Of a stretch of DNA of 64,000 nucleotides, positions 17,502 through 25,332 are shown in pieces. The position numbers and the translations under genes were made by a program. How positions within the stretch are numbered: position 1 is the stretch's first letter; every line of letters starts with the position of its first letter. The DNA comes from Mycobacterium rhizamassiliense (GTDB lineage: Bacteria > Actinomycetota > Actinomycetes > Mycobacteriales > Mycobacteriaceae), in contig NZ_LT721901.1 of the NCBI RefSeq assembly GCF_900157375.1, forward strand, positions 5,712,970 through 5,776,969, in the 5' to 3' direction. Below the pieces are notes generated by a model. The model saw only the letters and a list, made by a program, of their open reading frames with translations. It ran no database searches and had not been told where the DNA came from.

Positions 17502-17807
17502 CTACTCCGGCAGCCGCAGCTCGGGCTTCTCGACCTCTTCGATGTTGACGTCCTTGAAGGTCACCACCCGCACCTGCTTGACGAAGCGCGCCGGCCGGTA
17601 CATGTCCCACACCCAGGCGTCGGAGAGCCGCAGCTCGAAGTAGACCTCGCCGTCGGCGTTGCGCGGCACCATCTCCACGCTGTTGGCCAGATAGAAGCGT
17701 CGCTCGGTTTCCACGACGTAGCTGAACTGCCCGACGATGTCCTTGTATTCGCGGTACAGCGAGAGCTCCATCTCGGTTTCGTACTTTTCGAGATCCTCAG
17801 CACTCAT
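17502..17807 (-). CDS. DUF2469 family protein
   Basis: The 101-residue protein starts MSAEDLEKYETEMELSLYRE and contains VVETERRFYLANSVEMVPRN and FELRLSDAWVWDMYRPARFV. It belongs to DUF2469, a conserved actinobacterial family next to rnhB (Rv2901c). The frame is open to 17960, but conservation begins at 17807. Function is unknown. The stop codon lies three bases from the convergent GAF-ANTAR stop. Confidence 0.92.
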   Translation of the reverse strand: MSAEDLEKYETEMELSLYREYKDIVGQFSYVVETERRFYLANSVEMVPRNADGEVYFELRLSDAWVWDMYRPARFVKQVRVVTFKDVNIEEVEKPELRLPE

Positions 17808-17883
17808 CTGCTCAGACGTCCTTTTCCTGCCATGTTCCCCGCCTTCCCAGGCCCTGAGGCGGCAAGTCTCATCCCATCTTTCC

Positions 17884-18603
17884 TCACCGGAATTCGCCCC
17901 GCTCGCCCGGAGGGTCGGGTTTGCACTCTGCCACCACCCGCGCCTGGCCACCCCTGGCAACGCGCCGGACGTTGATGAACGAATACCGGTGCTCGGCGCA
18001 GGGCCCCAGCTGTGTCAGCGCCCTGCTGTGCGCAGGCGTGCTGTAGCCCTTGTGTTCGGCAAAGCCGTAGCCGGGGTGGTCGGCGTCCATCGCGACCATC
18101 AACCGGTCCCGGCTCACCTTGGCCAGCACGCTGGCCGCCGCGATGCAGGCCGCGGCCGCGTCGCCACCGATCACCGGCAGCGACGGCATCGGCAAGCCCG
18201 GCACCCGGAAGCCGTCGGACAGCACATACCCGGGCCGCAGCGGCAGGCCGGCCACCGCGCGCCGCATGCCCTCGATGTTCGCCACGTGCACGCCGCGCCG
18301 GTCCACTTCGACCGACGGGATGAACACCACGTGATAGGCGAGCGCGTACCGGCAGATCAGCGGGAACAGCTTCTCCCGCACCTTCTCGTTCAGCTTCTTC
18401 GAGTCATCAAGGGCCGCAAGGCTTTCCAGCCGGTTCGGGCCGAGCACGCAGGCCGCCACCACCAGCGGGCCCGCGCAGGCGCCACGGCCCACCTCGTCGA
18501 CCCCGGCCACCGGACCCAGGCCGCTGCGATGCAGCGCGGACTCCAGAGTGCGCAACCCCGACGACTTGCGGATCACCGCGCGCGGCGGCCACGTCGTGGC
18601 CAC
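17884..18603 (-). CDS. rnhB: Ribonuclease HII
   Basis: RNase HII removes ribonucleotides and RNA primers from DNA. The 239-residue protein has GPVAGVDEVGRGACAGPLVV with two catalytic acidic residues, LDDSKKL, SDGFRVPGL and DADHPGYGFAEHKGYST. The GTG at 18601-18603, two bases after the lepB stop, gives VATTWPPRAVIRKS, like the M. tuberculosis N terminus; the open frame upstream overlaps lepB. It is co-directional with lepB and likely in one operon. Confidence 0.95.
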   Translation of the reverse strand: MATTWPPRAVIRKSSGLRTLESALHRSGLGPVAGVDEVGRGACAGPLVVAACVLGPNRLESLAALDDSKKLNEKVREKLFPLICRYALAYHVVFIPSVEVDRRGVHVANIEGMRRAVAGLPLRPGYVLSDGFRVPGLPMPSLPVIGGDAAAACIAAASVLAKVSRDRLMVAMDADHPGYGFAEHKGYSTPAHSRALTQLGPCAEHRYSFINVRRVARGGQARVVAECKPDPPGERGEFR

Positions 18604-18605
18604 GG

Positions 18606-19484
18606 CTACTGCCCCTGTTGGGGGTTCACCGAACCCACGCCACCCCATCGCGACGGCGGCCACACGATGAACCTGGCCTTTCCGATGACATTGGGCACCG
18701 GCACCGTTCCCGTCATGGGATCGCCGGTGCACAGGATGCCCTTGAGCGCGTCGGCGGGGATGCTCGTGCAGTGGGCGCGCGAGTCCGCGGAGTGTGTGCG
18801 ATTGTCACCCATCACCCACAGCCGGCCGGGCGGGACGGTGACGGGCCCGAATTCGCTGCCCAGGCACGGGTACATCGCCGGGTCGGCCATCATCGTGGCG
18901 GAGTTGAGGAATGGCTCTTTGAGCGGCTTGCCGTTGACGGTCAGGCCGGTGTCGGCCCGGCATTGCACGGTTTGTCCCTCGGTCGCGATGACCCGCTTGA
19001 CCAAGTCGTTCTCGTCCGGCGGCACGAAGCCGATGAAGGACAGCGCGTTCTGGACCCAGCGCAGCGCGGTGTTGTTGGACCGGATCGACTTGTAGCCCAG
19101 GTTCCACGGCGGCGGCCCCTTGAAGACGATGACGTCCCCGGGATGCGGTGAGCCGAAGCGATAGGTGATCTTGTCGACCATGATTCGGTCGCCGACGCAG
19201 CCCGAACAGCCGTGCAGGGTGGGCTCCATCGATTCCGACGGAATCAGGTACGGGCGCGCCACGAACGTCAACATGACGTAGTAGAGCGTGATGGCGATGA
19301 CCGCCAGGATCGCCAGCTCGCGCAGCGCCGACTTCTTCTTCGGCTCGTCGCCGTCGGCCTCGTCCCCCGGTTCGGGGTCCGGCGTGGGCGCCTCGTCGGG
19401 GTGCGTGGCGTCTGCGGTAGACACCTTCGGCTCTGGCTTACCCGGCTCGGACTGGGGCTCAGACGAGTCCGTCGTGTCGGTCAC
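18606..19484 (-). CDS. lepB: Signal peptidase I
   Basis: LepB cleaves Sec and Tat signal peptides at the outer face of the plasma membrane. The 292-residue protein has an acidic cytoplasmic N terminus (1-50), one membrane segment (about 56-75), the nucleophile Ser85 (PSESMEPTLHGC), the general base Lys163 (DLVKRVIATEGQ) and the box GDNRTHSADSR. Size and order match Rv2903c. It lies between rplS and rnhB. Confidence 0.96.
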   Translation of the reverse strand: MTDTTDSSEPQSEPGKPEPKVSTADATHPDEAPTPDPEPGDEADGDEPKKKSALRELAILAVIAITLYYVMLTFVARPYLIPSESMEPTLHGCSGCVGDRIMVDKITYRFGSPHPGDVIVFKGPPPWNLGYKSIRSNNTALRWVQNALSFIGFVPPDENDLVKRVIATEGQTVQCRADTGLTVNGKPLKEPFLNSATMMADPAMYPCLGSEFGPVTVPPGRLWVMGDNRTHSADSRAHCTSIPADALKGILCTGDPMTGTVPVPNVIGKARFIVWPPSRWGGVGSVNPQQGQ

Positions 19485-19562
19485 GAGATCAGAGTAGCCA
19501 GCAGCGATTGGGGGCTTGCGAAGCGCCGCACCGGCCCAGCAGGGCCGCCGGGGCGCACCGGC

Positions 19563-19904
19563 TCAGCGCTTCTCCTTGATCTTGGCCTTCTTGCCACGGA
19601 GTTCGCGCAGGTAGTACAGCTTGGCGCGGCGAACATCGCCACGAGTCACCACCTCGATGTGGTCGATGGTCGGCGAATGCACCGGGAAGGTCCGCTCGAC
19701 GCCGACGCCATAGCTCTCTTTCCGGACGGTGAACGTCTCACGGACGCCGCCACCGGACCGGCGGATGACCACGCCCTTGAACACCTGGACGCGCTCTTTC
19801 GCACCCTCGATGACCTTGACGTGCACGTTGATGGTGTCGCCCGGGCTGAAGGCCGGGATGTCGTCGCGCAGCGACGTCTGGTCGACGAAGTCCAGCCTGT
19901 TCAT
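19563..19904 (-). CDS. rplS: 50S ribosomal protein L19
   Basis: The protein has 113 residues, starting MNRLDFVDQTSLRDDIPAFS, with GDTINVHVKVIEGAKERVQV, FKGVVIRRSGGGVRETFTVR and the basic end LRGKKAKIKEKR, all diagnostic of L19. GGAAGTG precedes the ATG at 19902-19904. The open frame to 20096 is leader. It precedes lepB on the same strand. Confidence 0.98.
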   Translation of the reverse strand: MNRLDFVDQTSLRDDIPAFSPGDTINVHVKVIEGAKERVQVFKGVVIRRSGGGVRETFTVRKESYGVGVERTFPVHSPTIDHIEVVTRGDVRRAKLYYLRELRGKKAKIKEKR

Positions 19905-20256
19905 CTTAAGAAGACACTTCCTTGCGGATCGCGGCCTGGGCAGCCACCCACACGTAGACGTGAGGCGGTCACCGAGCCGATGGTTCGGGGCTTTCAGGGT
20001 GTATCCCACGGCATGCGGGGGGCGCACCGGCCCGCCGACAACCGCTCGAGACAACTGGTCAATTGTGCCAGATACCCCGCGTGCTGTGAAAATCACGTGA
20101 AATGAGGCGGTTTGTGGCGACCGGTAGGCCGTGCTGAATGGTACATATGACGGGGACCGAACGCGCAGGTGAACCCAAGCTTGCGCGGGAAGCCCGAGGT
20201 AGACGGCAACGAGGCCGCTGGTTGCCTGTTTACTTCAAGAAAGTGAGAGACCGAGA
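19905..20256. other. Divergent intergenic region between rplS and lppW
   Basis: These 352 bases hold the rplS leader (about 150 bases, with the promoter candidate at 20062-20072) and the upstream region of lppW, which includes a short AT-richer patch near 20090-20145. No further gene is seen. Confidence 0.5.
20062..20072 (-). promoter_or_regulatory. Candidate rplS promoter -10 region
   Basis: On the minus strand this reads TCTGGCACAAT. The same 11 bases occur upstream of rpsP (23421-23431). CACAAT would be the -10 hexamer, about 150 bases upstream of the rplS start. No clear -35 is seen. Confidence 0.5.
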
Positions 20257-21222
20257 ATGCGTACCCGCCCGCTGACCGTGCTCACCGCGATCGCCGCGGT
20301 GACGATGGTGATCGCCGGGTGCGACGAGGCCCTCATTTCGGGCAAGGGCCCGGCCAAGTTGACCGCCAAGCCCGCGCTGGTCGAGCGCCGGCTGGAGCCA
20401 CAGCCGCAGTTCATCGAGCGGCTGCTGGACACCGTCGGGCCGGCCGGGGTCGCCGCGGCCGAAGGCCTGCCGACCGCCGGCTTCAGCGGGGTGCAGGGCC
20501 GCATCCAGCAGGCCACCGACGAGGCCGCCGCCAACGGGGCCACCCTGTCGGTCGCCATCCTCGACCGCAAGACCCACGAGCTGGTCTCCAACGGCAACTC
20601 TCAGATCATCGGCACCGCGTCGGTGGCCAAGCTCTTCATCGCCGACGATCTGCTGCTGGCCGAATCCCAGGGCAGGACGACCCTGTCCCCCGACGACCGC
20701 AAGGCCCTCGACGTCATGCTGCAGTCCTCCGACGACGGCGCCGCCGAGCGGTTCTGGGACCAGGGCGGCGGCGACAGCATCATCACCGAGGTGGCCGGCC
20801 GGTACGGGTTGGGCGCGACCACGCCGCCCAGCGACGGGCGCTGGTGGAACACGATGAGCACGCTGCCCGACCTGATCCACTACTACGAGATGCTGCTCGA
20901 CGGGACCGGCGGGCTGTCGCCGGAGCGGGCCAAGATCATCGTCAACGACCTGGCCCAGTCCACGCCGAACGGGCTGGACGGCTACCCACAGCGGTTCGGC
21001 ATCCCCGACGGCCTGTTCGCCGAAACGGTTGCGGTCAAACAGGGTTGGATGTGCTGCATCGGCGCCGACTGGGTACACCTGTCGACCGGCGTGATCGGTC
21101 CCGACCGTCGCTACATCATGGTCGTCCAGTCGCTGCAGCCCAGCGATGACGCCACCGCGCGCCAGACGATCACCAACGCCGTCAAGACGATATTCCCCAA
21201 CGGCCGCATCGGCACCGCCTAG
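20257..21222 (+). CDS. lppW: Lipoprotein LppW-like, serine-hydrolase fold
   Basis: The 321-residue protein has a lipoprotein signal (VIAGC, lipidated Cys22) and a C-terminal beta-lactamase/penicillin-binding-like domain with an SxxK motif at Ser122-Lys125 (GTASVAKLF) and SSDDGAAERFW in the place of the second motif. The usual KTG is replaced by VKQGWMC, so catalytic activity is uncertain. It sits between rplS and trmD, as Rv2905 does. It is exported and probably anchored in the plasma membrane. The ATG follows GAGAGACCGAGA. Confidence 0.88.
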   Translation: MRTRPLTVLTAIAAVTMVIAGCDEALISGKGPAKLTAKPALVERRLEPQPQFIERLLDTVGPAGVAAAEGLPTAGFSGVQGRIQQATDEAAANGATLSVAILDRKTHELVSNGNSQIIGTASVAKLFIADDLLLAESQGRTTLSPDDRKALDVMLQSSDDGAAERFWDQGGGDSIITEVAGRYGLGATTPPSDGRWWNTMSTLPDLIHYYEMLLDGTGGLSPERAKIIVNDLAQSTPNGLDGYPQRFGIPDGLFAETVAVKQGWMCCIGADWVHLSTGVIGPDRRYIMVVQSLQPSDDATARQTITNAVKTIFPNGRIGTA

Positions 21223-21225
21223 CCG

Positions 21226-21912
21226 CTAGGCCCCCAGGTCCGGGCGGCGCTCCCGGGTGCGCTGCAGCGATACCTCCTTGCGCCACGCGGCGATTCGGGC
21301 GTGATCACCCGACAACAACACCTCGGGCACGTCGCGGCCACGCCAGCTCGGCGGCCGGGTATAGCTCGGCCCCTCCAGCAGGCCGCCCATCGTCGGCGAA
21401 TGCGAATCCTCCTGGTGCGACGCGGGATTGCCGAGAACGCCGGCCAGCAGCCGCAGGACAGCCTCGATCATCACCAGGGCCGCTGATTCGCCACCGGGCA
21501 GCACGTAGTCGCCGATGGAGACCTCTTCGACCCGCATCCGTCCGGCGGCGTCGTCGGCGACGCGCTGATCGATGCCCTCGTAGCGGCCGCAGGCGAACAC
21601 CAGATGCCGCTCGGCGCTCCAGCGCTGGGCGGCGGCCTGGTCGAACAGCACTCCCGCCGGCGTCGGCACCACCAAAAGCGTTTCCTCAGAACAGATCTCA
21701 TCCAGCGCGTCACCCCACACCGGCGCCTTCATCACCATTCCGGGCCCACCGCCGTAGGGCGCGTCGTCGACCGTCCGGTGCACGTCGTGTGTCCAGCGGC
21801 GCAGGTCGTGCACGCGCAGGTCGACCAGCCCCGACTCGATCGCCTTGCCCGGCAACGCTTGTCGCAGCGGGTCCAGGTAGGTCGGGAAAATCGTGACCAC
21901 GTCGATCTTCAT
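21226..21912 (-). CDS. trmD: tRNA (guanine-N1)-methyltransferase
   Basis: TrmD methylates G37 of tRNAs to prevent frameshifting, using S-adenosylmethionine. The 228-residue protein starts MKIDVVTIFPTYLDPLRQAL and shows the trefoil-knot signature: YGGGPGMVMKAPVW, GRYEGIDQRV, SIGDYVLPGGESAALVMIEA and the end LSGDHARIAAWR. It follows rimM by 17 bases in the rpsP-KH-rimM-trmD operon and converges with lppW. Confidence 0.97.
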   Translation of the reverse strand: MKIDVVTIFPTYLDPLRQALPGKAIESGLVDLRVHDLRRWTHDVHRTVDDAPYGGGPGMVMKAPVWGDALDEICSEETLLVVPTPAGVLFDQAAAQRWSAERHLVFACGRYEGIDQRVADDAAGRMRVEEVSIGDYVLPGGESAALVMIEAVLRLLAGVLGNPASHQEDSHSPTMGGLLEGPSYTRPPSWRGRDVPEVLLSGDHARIAAWRKEVSLQRTRERRPDLGA

Positions 21913-21929
21913 GTCGATGCGCGCCCCAT

Positions 21930-22457
21930 CTACTCCAAATCCAGCAGGCCCTCGGGCGGATCGATCTCGACGATCCGGTCGTCCAGCGACACCGACATGA
22001 CGATGGCCCCGACGAAGGGCACCAACAATTCCGCGCCGCCGTCGGTCCGCGTGACGGCCAGCAATTCGCCGGCCGCGGTGTGCAGTACCTCAGCGATCAC
22101 GCCGATGTCCTGCCCGCCCGTCGTGCGGACGGCCAGGCCCTCGAGCTGATGGTCGTAATAGGTGTCGTCCTCGTCGATCGGCGGCAGGTCGCCGGAGTCC
22201 ACCACGAATACGTTGCCGCGCAACGCATCGGCGGTGTCGCGGTCGTCGACCCCGTCCAGCCGCACCAGCAGCCGCCCGCTGTGTTCGCGCGCGGCGGCGA
22301 CGACATAGCTACGCTGTGGGCCGTCACCGCGGGATGGCTTGGCGCGCAACGTGACTCCCGGCGCGAAGCGGGCTTCGGGATCGTCGGTGCGAACGTCCAC
22401 GACCACCTCGCCAGTGATGCCGTGCGCCTTCACTACGCGCCCGACGAGCAGCTCCAT
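21930..22457 (-). CDS. rimM: 16S rRNA processing protein RimM
   Basis: RimM assists maturation of the 30S head and binds S19. The 175-residue protein has the N-terminal barrel (LLVGRVVKAHGITGEVVVDV) and the PRC-barrel-like C terminus (YYDHQLEGLAVRTTGGQDIG, LLVPFVGAIVMSVSL). Order and size fit Rv2907c. It begins 11 bases after the KH gene. Confidence 0.96.
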   Translation of the reverse strand: MELLVGRVVKAHGITGEVVVDVRTDDPEARFAPGVTLRAKPSRGDGPQRSYVVAAAREHSGRLLVRLDGVDDRDTADALRGNVFVVDSGDLPPIDEDDTYYDHQLEGLAVRTTGGQDIGVIAEVLHTAAGELLAVTRTDGGAELLVPFVGAIVMSVSLDDRIVEIDPPEGLLDLE

Positions 22458-22468
22458 GAGCGCCCCGC

Positions 22469-22711
22469 CTACTGGTCGGTGTCCACCACGTCGACGCGGA
22501 TACCGCGGCCGCCGATGCCGGCGACCAGCGTGCGCAACGCGGTCGCGGTGCGTCCGCCACGACCGATGACCTTGCCCAGATCGTCGGGGTGCACGTGCAC
22601 CTCGACCGTGCGCCCGCGCCGGCTGGTGACCAAGTCCACCCGGACATCGTCAGGGTTGTCCACGATTCCGCGGACCAGATGTTCGACTGCGTCGACGACG
22701 ACCGTACTCAT
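22469..22711 (-). CDS. KH-domain RNA-binding protein (KhpA-like)
   Basis: The 80-residue protein is a single KH domain with VHPDDLGKVIGRGGRTATAL, the GxxG loop that contacts RNA. It matches Rv2908c and KhpA of other bacteria, where it partners with KhpB/Jag in RNA metabolism and cell-size control. It lies between rpsP and rimM in the operon. Confidence 0.93.
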   Translation of the reverse strand: MSTVVVDAVEHLVRGIVDNPDDVRVDLVTSRRGRTVEVHVHPDDLGKVIGRGGRTATALRTLVAGIGGRGIRVDVVDTDQ

Positions 22712-22719
22712 CGCGGCGG

Positions 22720-23295
22720 TCAGCCCTCGGTCGCCGGTTCGGCCGGTGCGGCTTCAGCCTCGGCGGCGGGCGCCTCAGCGGCGGCGGGGGCTTCGGCCTC
22801 GGCGGCGGGTGCCTCAGCGGCGGCGGCTTCAGGGGCGGCCTCGTCGGCCTTCGCGGCGGCGGCGGCTTCAGGGGCGGCCTCGTCGGCCTTCGCGGGGGCC
22901 TTCTTGGCCGGGGCCTTCTTCTTCGGCTTGGCGGCCTCGGTGGTGGGCCCGCCGTCGGCCTCGGCCAGCGCGGCGTTGAACAGCTCCAGCTTGCTGGGCT
23001 TGGGTTCCTTGATCTTCAGGGTGCCCTCGGTGCCGGGCAGGCCCTTGAACTTCTGCCAGTCACCGGTGATCTTCAGCAGCTTGAGGACGGGCTCGGTGGG
23101 CTGTGCCCCGACCGAAAGCCAGTACTGGGCCCGCTCGGAGTTGATCTCGATCAGGCTCGGGTCTTCCTTCGGGTGATACCGGCCGATGACCTCGATGGAG
23201 CGGCCGTCGCGCCGGTTGCGGGCGTCCGCGATGGCGATGCGGTACTGGGGATTGCGGATTTTGCCAAGCCGAGTCAGCTTGATCTTCACAGCCAT
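22720..23295 (-). CDS. rpsP: 30S ribosomal protein S16 with long Ala-rich tail
   Basis: The protein has 191 residues. Residues 1-85 are canonical S16 (MAVKIKLTRLGKIRNPQYRI, AIADARNRRDGRSIEVIGRY, GAQPTEPVLKLLKITGDWQK). Residues from about 110 on form a low-complexity tail of Ala, Pro, Glu and Lys with tandem KADEAAPEAAAAA units, encoded by a 39-bp repeat at 22821-22895. Extended S16 tails occur in mycobacteria, but this one is long. The start at 23293-23295 is chosen by similarity. Confidence 0.95.
   Translation of the reverse strand: MAVKIKLTRLGKIRNPQYRIAIADARNRRDGRSIEVIGRYHPKEDPSLIEINSERAQYWLSVGAQPTEPVLKLLKITGDWQKFKGLPGTEGTLKIKEPKPSKLELFNAALAEADGGPTTEAAKPKKKAPAKKAPAKADEAAPEAAAAAKADEAAPEAAAAEAPAAEAEAPAAAEAPAAEAEAAPAEPATEG
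22821..22895 (-). repeat. Tandem 39-bp repeat within the rpsP tail
   Basis: A 36-base block at 22821-22856 recurs exactly at 22860-22895, a period of 39 bases. It encodes two copies of a 13-residue Lys/Asp/Glu/Ala/Pro unit. The frame is preserved, so copy number could vary without harming S16. Confidence 0.8.
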
Positions 23296-23420
23296 GGTTA
23301 AGCGACTTCTCCTGTGTGTATCACGCTGCAATTCAGCGAAGCGGGCGGAATGCCCGGATCCGGTTTTGCCTCGCGTGCGTGACCACCGCGCGGCCGGAGT
23401 CGCGGGGCGGACAGCCGCCC

Positions 23421-23431
23421 ATTGTGCCAGA
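23421..23431 (-). promoter_or_regulatory. Candidate rpsP promoter -10 region
   Basis: It reads TCTGGCACAAT on the minus strand, identical over 11 bases to the rplS element, about 125 bases upstream of the rpsP start. Confidence 0.5.
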
Positions 23432-23467
23432 CCAGCGGCGTCGGACAGAAATCCGGCCTCTCGGCGC

Positions 23468-23887
23468 CTACTGCACCTTTTGGTAGATCTTCGTCTCGAC
23501 CCGGCGCGTCATCCGCCAGCCCTCGGGGGTGCGGGCGAACTCGTCGTCGTACCAGAGGCCGCAGAACAGGATCTGGTCCTTGTCGCCCGGCAGCACCATC
23601 GGGTTGAAGCAGATCACCCGCGACGAGGCCTTATCCCCCTCGACCTGCACCGAGAAGTTCCCGAGCATGTGCGCGTAGATCGGGAAGGTCGGCAGCACCT
23701 CCGACAGCCACTTCTTGACCTCGGGGTAGGGCCCCTCGATCCCGCCCAGGGCGGTGTAATCGATGTACGCGTCGGGGGTGAATACCTTGTCCAAATCGTC
23801 GAATCGCCGCTGGTCAATGGCGGTGGAGTAGTCCACCATCAGCTGCTGGATCTCCAGACGGTCGGAAATTTCGGCCAGGCTCAACAT
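23468..23887 (-). CDS. SnoaL-like domain protein
   Basis: This protein of about 139 residues has the NTF2/SnoaL cone fold: LAEISDRLEIQQLMVDYSTA, FDDLDKVFTPDAYIDYTALG, then GLWYDDEFARTPEGWRMTRR. Members include isomerases, dehydratases and non-catalytic binders, so no reaction is assigned. It corresponds in place to Rv2910c. The ATG at 23887 gives MLSLAEISD; an in-frame GTG at 23902 is the alternative and no ribosome binding site decides between them. Confidence 0.8.
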   Translation of the reverse strand: MLSLAEISDRLEIQQLMVDYSTAIDQRRFDDLDKVFTPDAYIDYTALGGIEGPYPEVKKWLSEVLPTFPIYAHMLGNFSVQVEGDKASSRVICFNPMVLPGDKDQILFCGLWYDDEFARTPEGWRMTRRVETKIYQKVQ

Positions 23888-23929
23888 GCATAGATTGAAC
23901 ACCCGGGATGTAGGCGGGGCCGCGGCGCC

Positions 23930-24394
23930 TCACTCGGCGCGTTTCGCGACCGCCGATGCCGGCGGATTGCGGAAGCTGACCGCCAACCGGTTGTAGGCGT
24001 TCATCACCCCGATCGCCAGCGTCAGGTCGACCAATTCCTTGTCGTCGAACACCTCCGACGCGGCCGCGTACGCGCTGTCGGGCGCGCCGGTTTCCGAGAT
24101 CCGGGTGACGGTTTCGGCCCACGCCAGGGCGGCGCGCTCGCGGGCGTCGAACAGCTCCCCCGCCTCCTGCCACACCGGAACCAGGGCGATCTTCTCGTTC
24201 GATACGCCGAGGTCGCGCAGTTCGCGCGAGTGCATGTCGATGCAATACGCACAGCCGTTGATCAGTGACACCCGCAGGTAGACCGTGGTCACCAGCCCCG
24301 GCAACAGGCCGGACTGGCTCACGTAAAGGTGAACGCCGCCAAGTGCTTTCACGCCTCGTGGGGACACCGCCGCGTAGTCGAGTCGTTCGCTCAT
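23930..24394 (-). CDS. Carboxymuconolactone-decarboxylase/AhpD-like protein
   Basis: The 154-residue protein has the AhpD core: SLINGCAYCIDMHSRELRDL with the redox-type CxxC and a downstream His. It continues with AALAWAETVTRISETGAPDS and DLTLAIGVMNAYNRLAVSF. Members act as peroxidases or thiol-disulfide partners. The start MSERLDYAAVSPRG at 24394 is preferred over an upstream Met at 24418. I do not recall it between Rv2910c and dacB2 in M. tuberculosis. Its 5' end faces dacB2. Confidence 0.83.
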   Translation of the reverse strand: MSERLDYAAVSPRGVKALGGVHLYVSQSGLLPGLVTTVYLRVSLINGCAYCIDMHSRELRDLGVSNEKIALVPVWQEAGELFDARERAALAWAETVTRISETGAPDSAYAAASEVFDDKELVDLTLAIGVMNAYNRLAVSFRNPPASAVAKRAE

Positions 24395-24456
24395 GGTATT
24401 TACAATGCCGCAGCCCACCGCCGCAATTCCAGGTCCGGACGTTAAACTTTGCGGCC

Positions 24457-25332
24457 ATGCGGAAACTCATGGCCGCGGTCGCCGCCCTGCTCGCCGTCAG
24501 CACCTGCTTAGGCGTGGCCCCCCGGTCATGGGCCGACAGCACCCAACCGATCGGTTCGGTGCCCATCCCCGACGGGCCCGCCGCGACCTGGATCCTGGCC
24601 GACCTGGACAGCGGTCAGGTGCTGGCCGGGCGCGACCAGAACGTGCAGCACCCGCCGGCGAGCACCATCAAGACGCTGCTGGCGCAGGTGGTCCTGGACG
24701 AGGTCAGCCTTGACTCGACCGTGGTCGCCGATGTCGCCGACACGCAGGTCGAGTGCAACTGCGTCGGCATCAAGCCGGGCCGCACCTACACCGCCCGCCA
24801 GTTGCTCGACGGCCTGCTGCTGGTCTCGGGTAACGACGCCGCCAACACGCTGGCCCACCTGCTGGGCGGCCCGGACGTCACGGTCGCCAAGATGAACGCG
24901 AAGGCGGCCTCGCTGGGCGCGGTCAGCACGCACGCGGCGACGCCGTCCGGCCTGGACGGGCCCGGCGGCTCGGGGTCCTCGACCGCGCACGACCTGGCGG
25001 TGATCTTCCGGGCCGCGATGGCCAACCCGATGTTCGCCCACATCACCGCCGAGCCGTCGGCGATGTTCCCCGGCGATCACGGCGACCAGCCGATCACCAA
25101 CCAGGACGAGCTGCTGACCCGCTACCCCGGCGCCATCGGCGGCAAGACCGGGTTCACCAACGCCGCCCGCAAGACATTCGTCGGCGCCGCGGCGCGCGGA
25201 GGTCGCCGACTGGTGGTCGCGATGATGTACGGGCTGCTGAAGCCGGGTGGCCCGACGTATTGGGATCAGGCGGGCAACCTGTTCGACTGGGGCTTCGCCC
25301 TCAACCCGTCGTCCAGCGTCGGCTCGCTCTAA
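24457..25332 (+). CDS. dacB2: D-alanyl-D-alanine carboxypeptidase DacB2
   Basis: DacB2 trims the terminal D-Ala of peptidoglycan stem peptides in the periplasm. The 291-residue protein, equal in length to Rv2911, has a signal peptide (about 1-26), then SxxK at Ser69-Lys72 (PPASTIKTLLAQ), SGN (LLVSGNDAANTLAH) and KTG (GAIGGKTGFTNAARK), all three motifs of low-molecular-weight penicillin-binding proteins. The start is by similarity; the frame is open further upstream. Its stop overlaps the TetR stop tail to tail. Confidence 0.93.
   Translation: MRKLMAAVAALLAVSTCLGVAPRSWADSTQPIGSVPIPDGPAATWILADLDSGQVLAGRDQNVQHPPASTIKTLLAQVVLDEVSLDSTVVADVADTQVECNCVGIKPGRTYTARQLLDGLLLVSGNDAANTLAHLLGGPDVTVAKMNAKAASLGAVSTHAATPSGLDGPGGSGSSTAHDLAVIFRAAMANPMFAHITAEPSAMFPGDHGDQPITNQDELLTRYPGAIGGKTGFTNAARKTFVGAAARGGRRLVVAMMYGLLKPGGPTYWDQAGNLFDWGFALNPSSSVGSL

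Noticed and set aside
22821..22895. A CRISPR-like or regulatory direct repeat
   Set aside because: The repeats lie in the rpsP reading frame, have no unique spacers and encode the protein tail.
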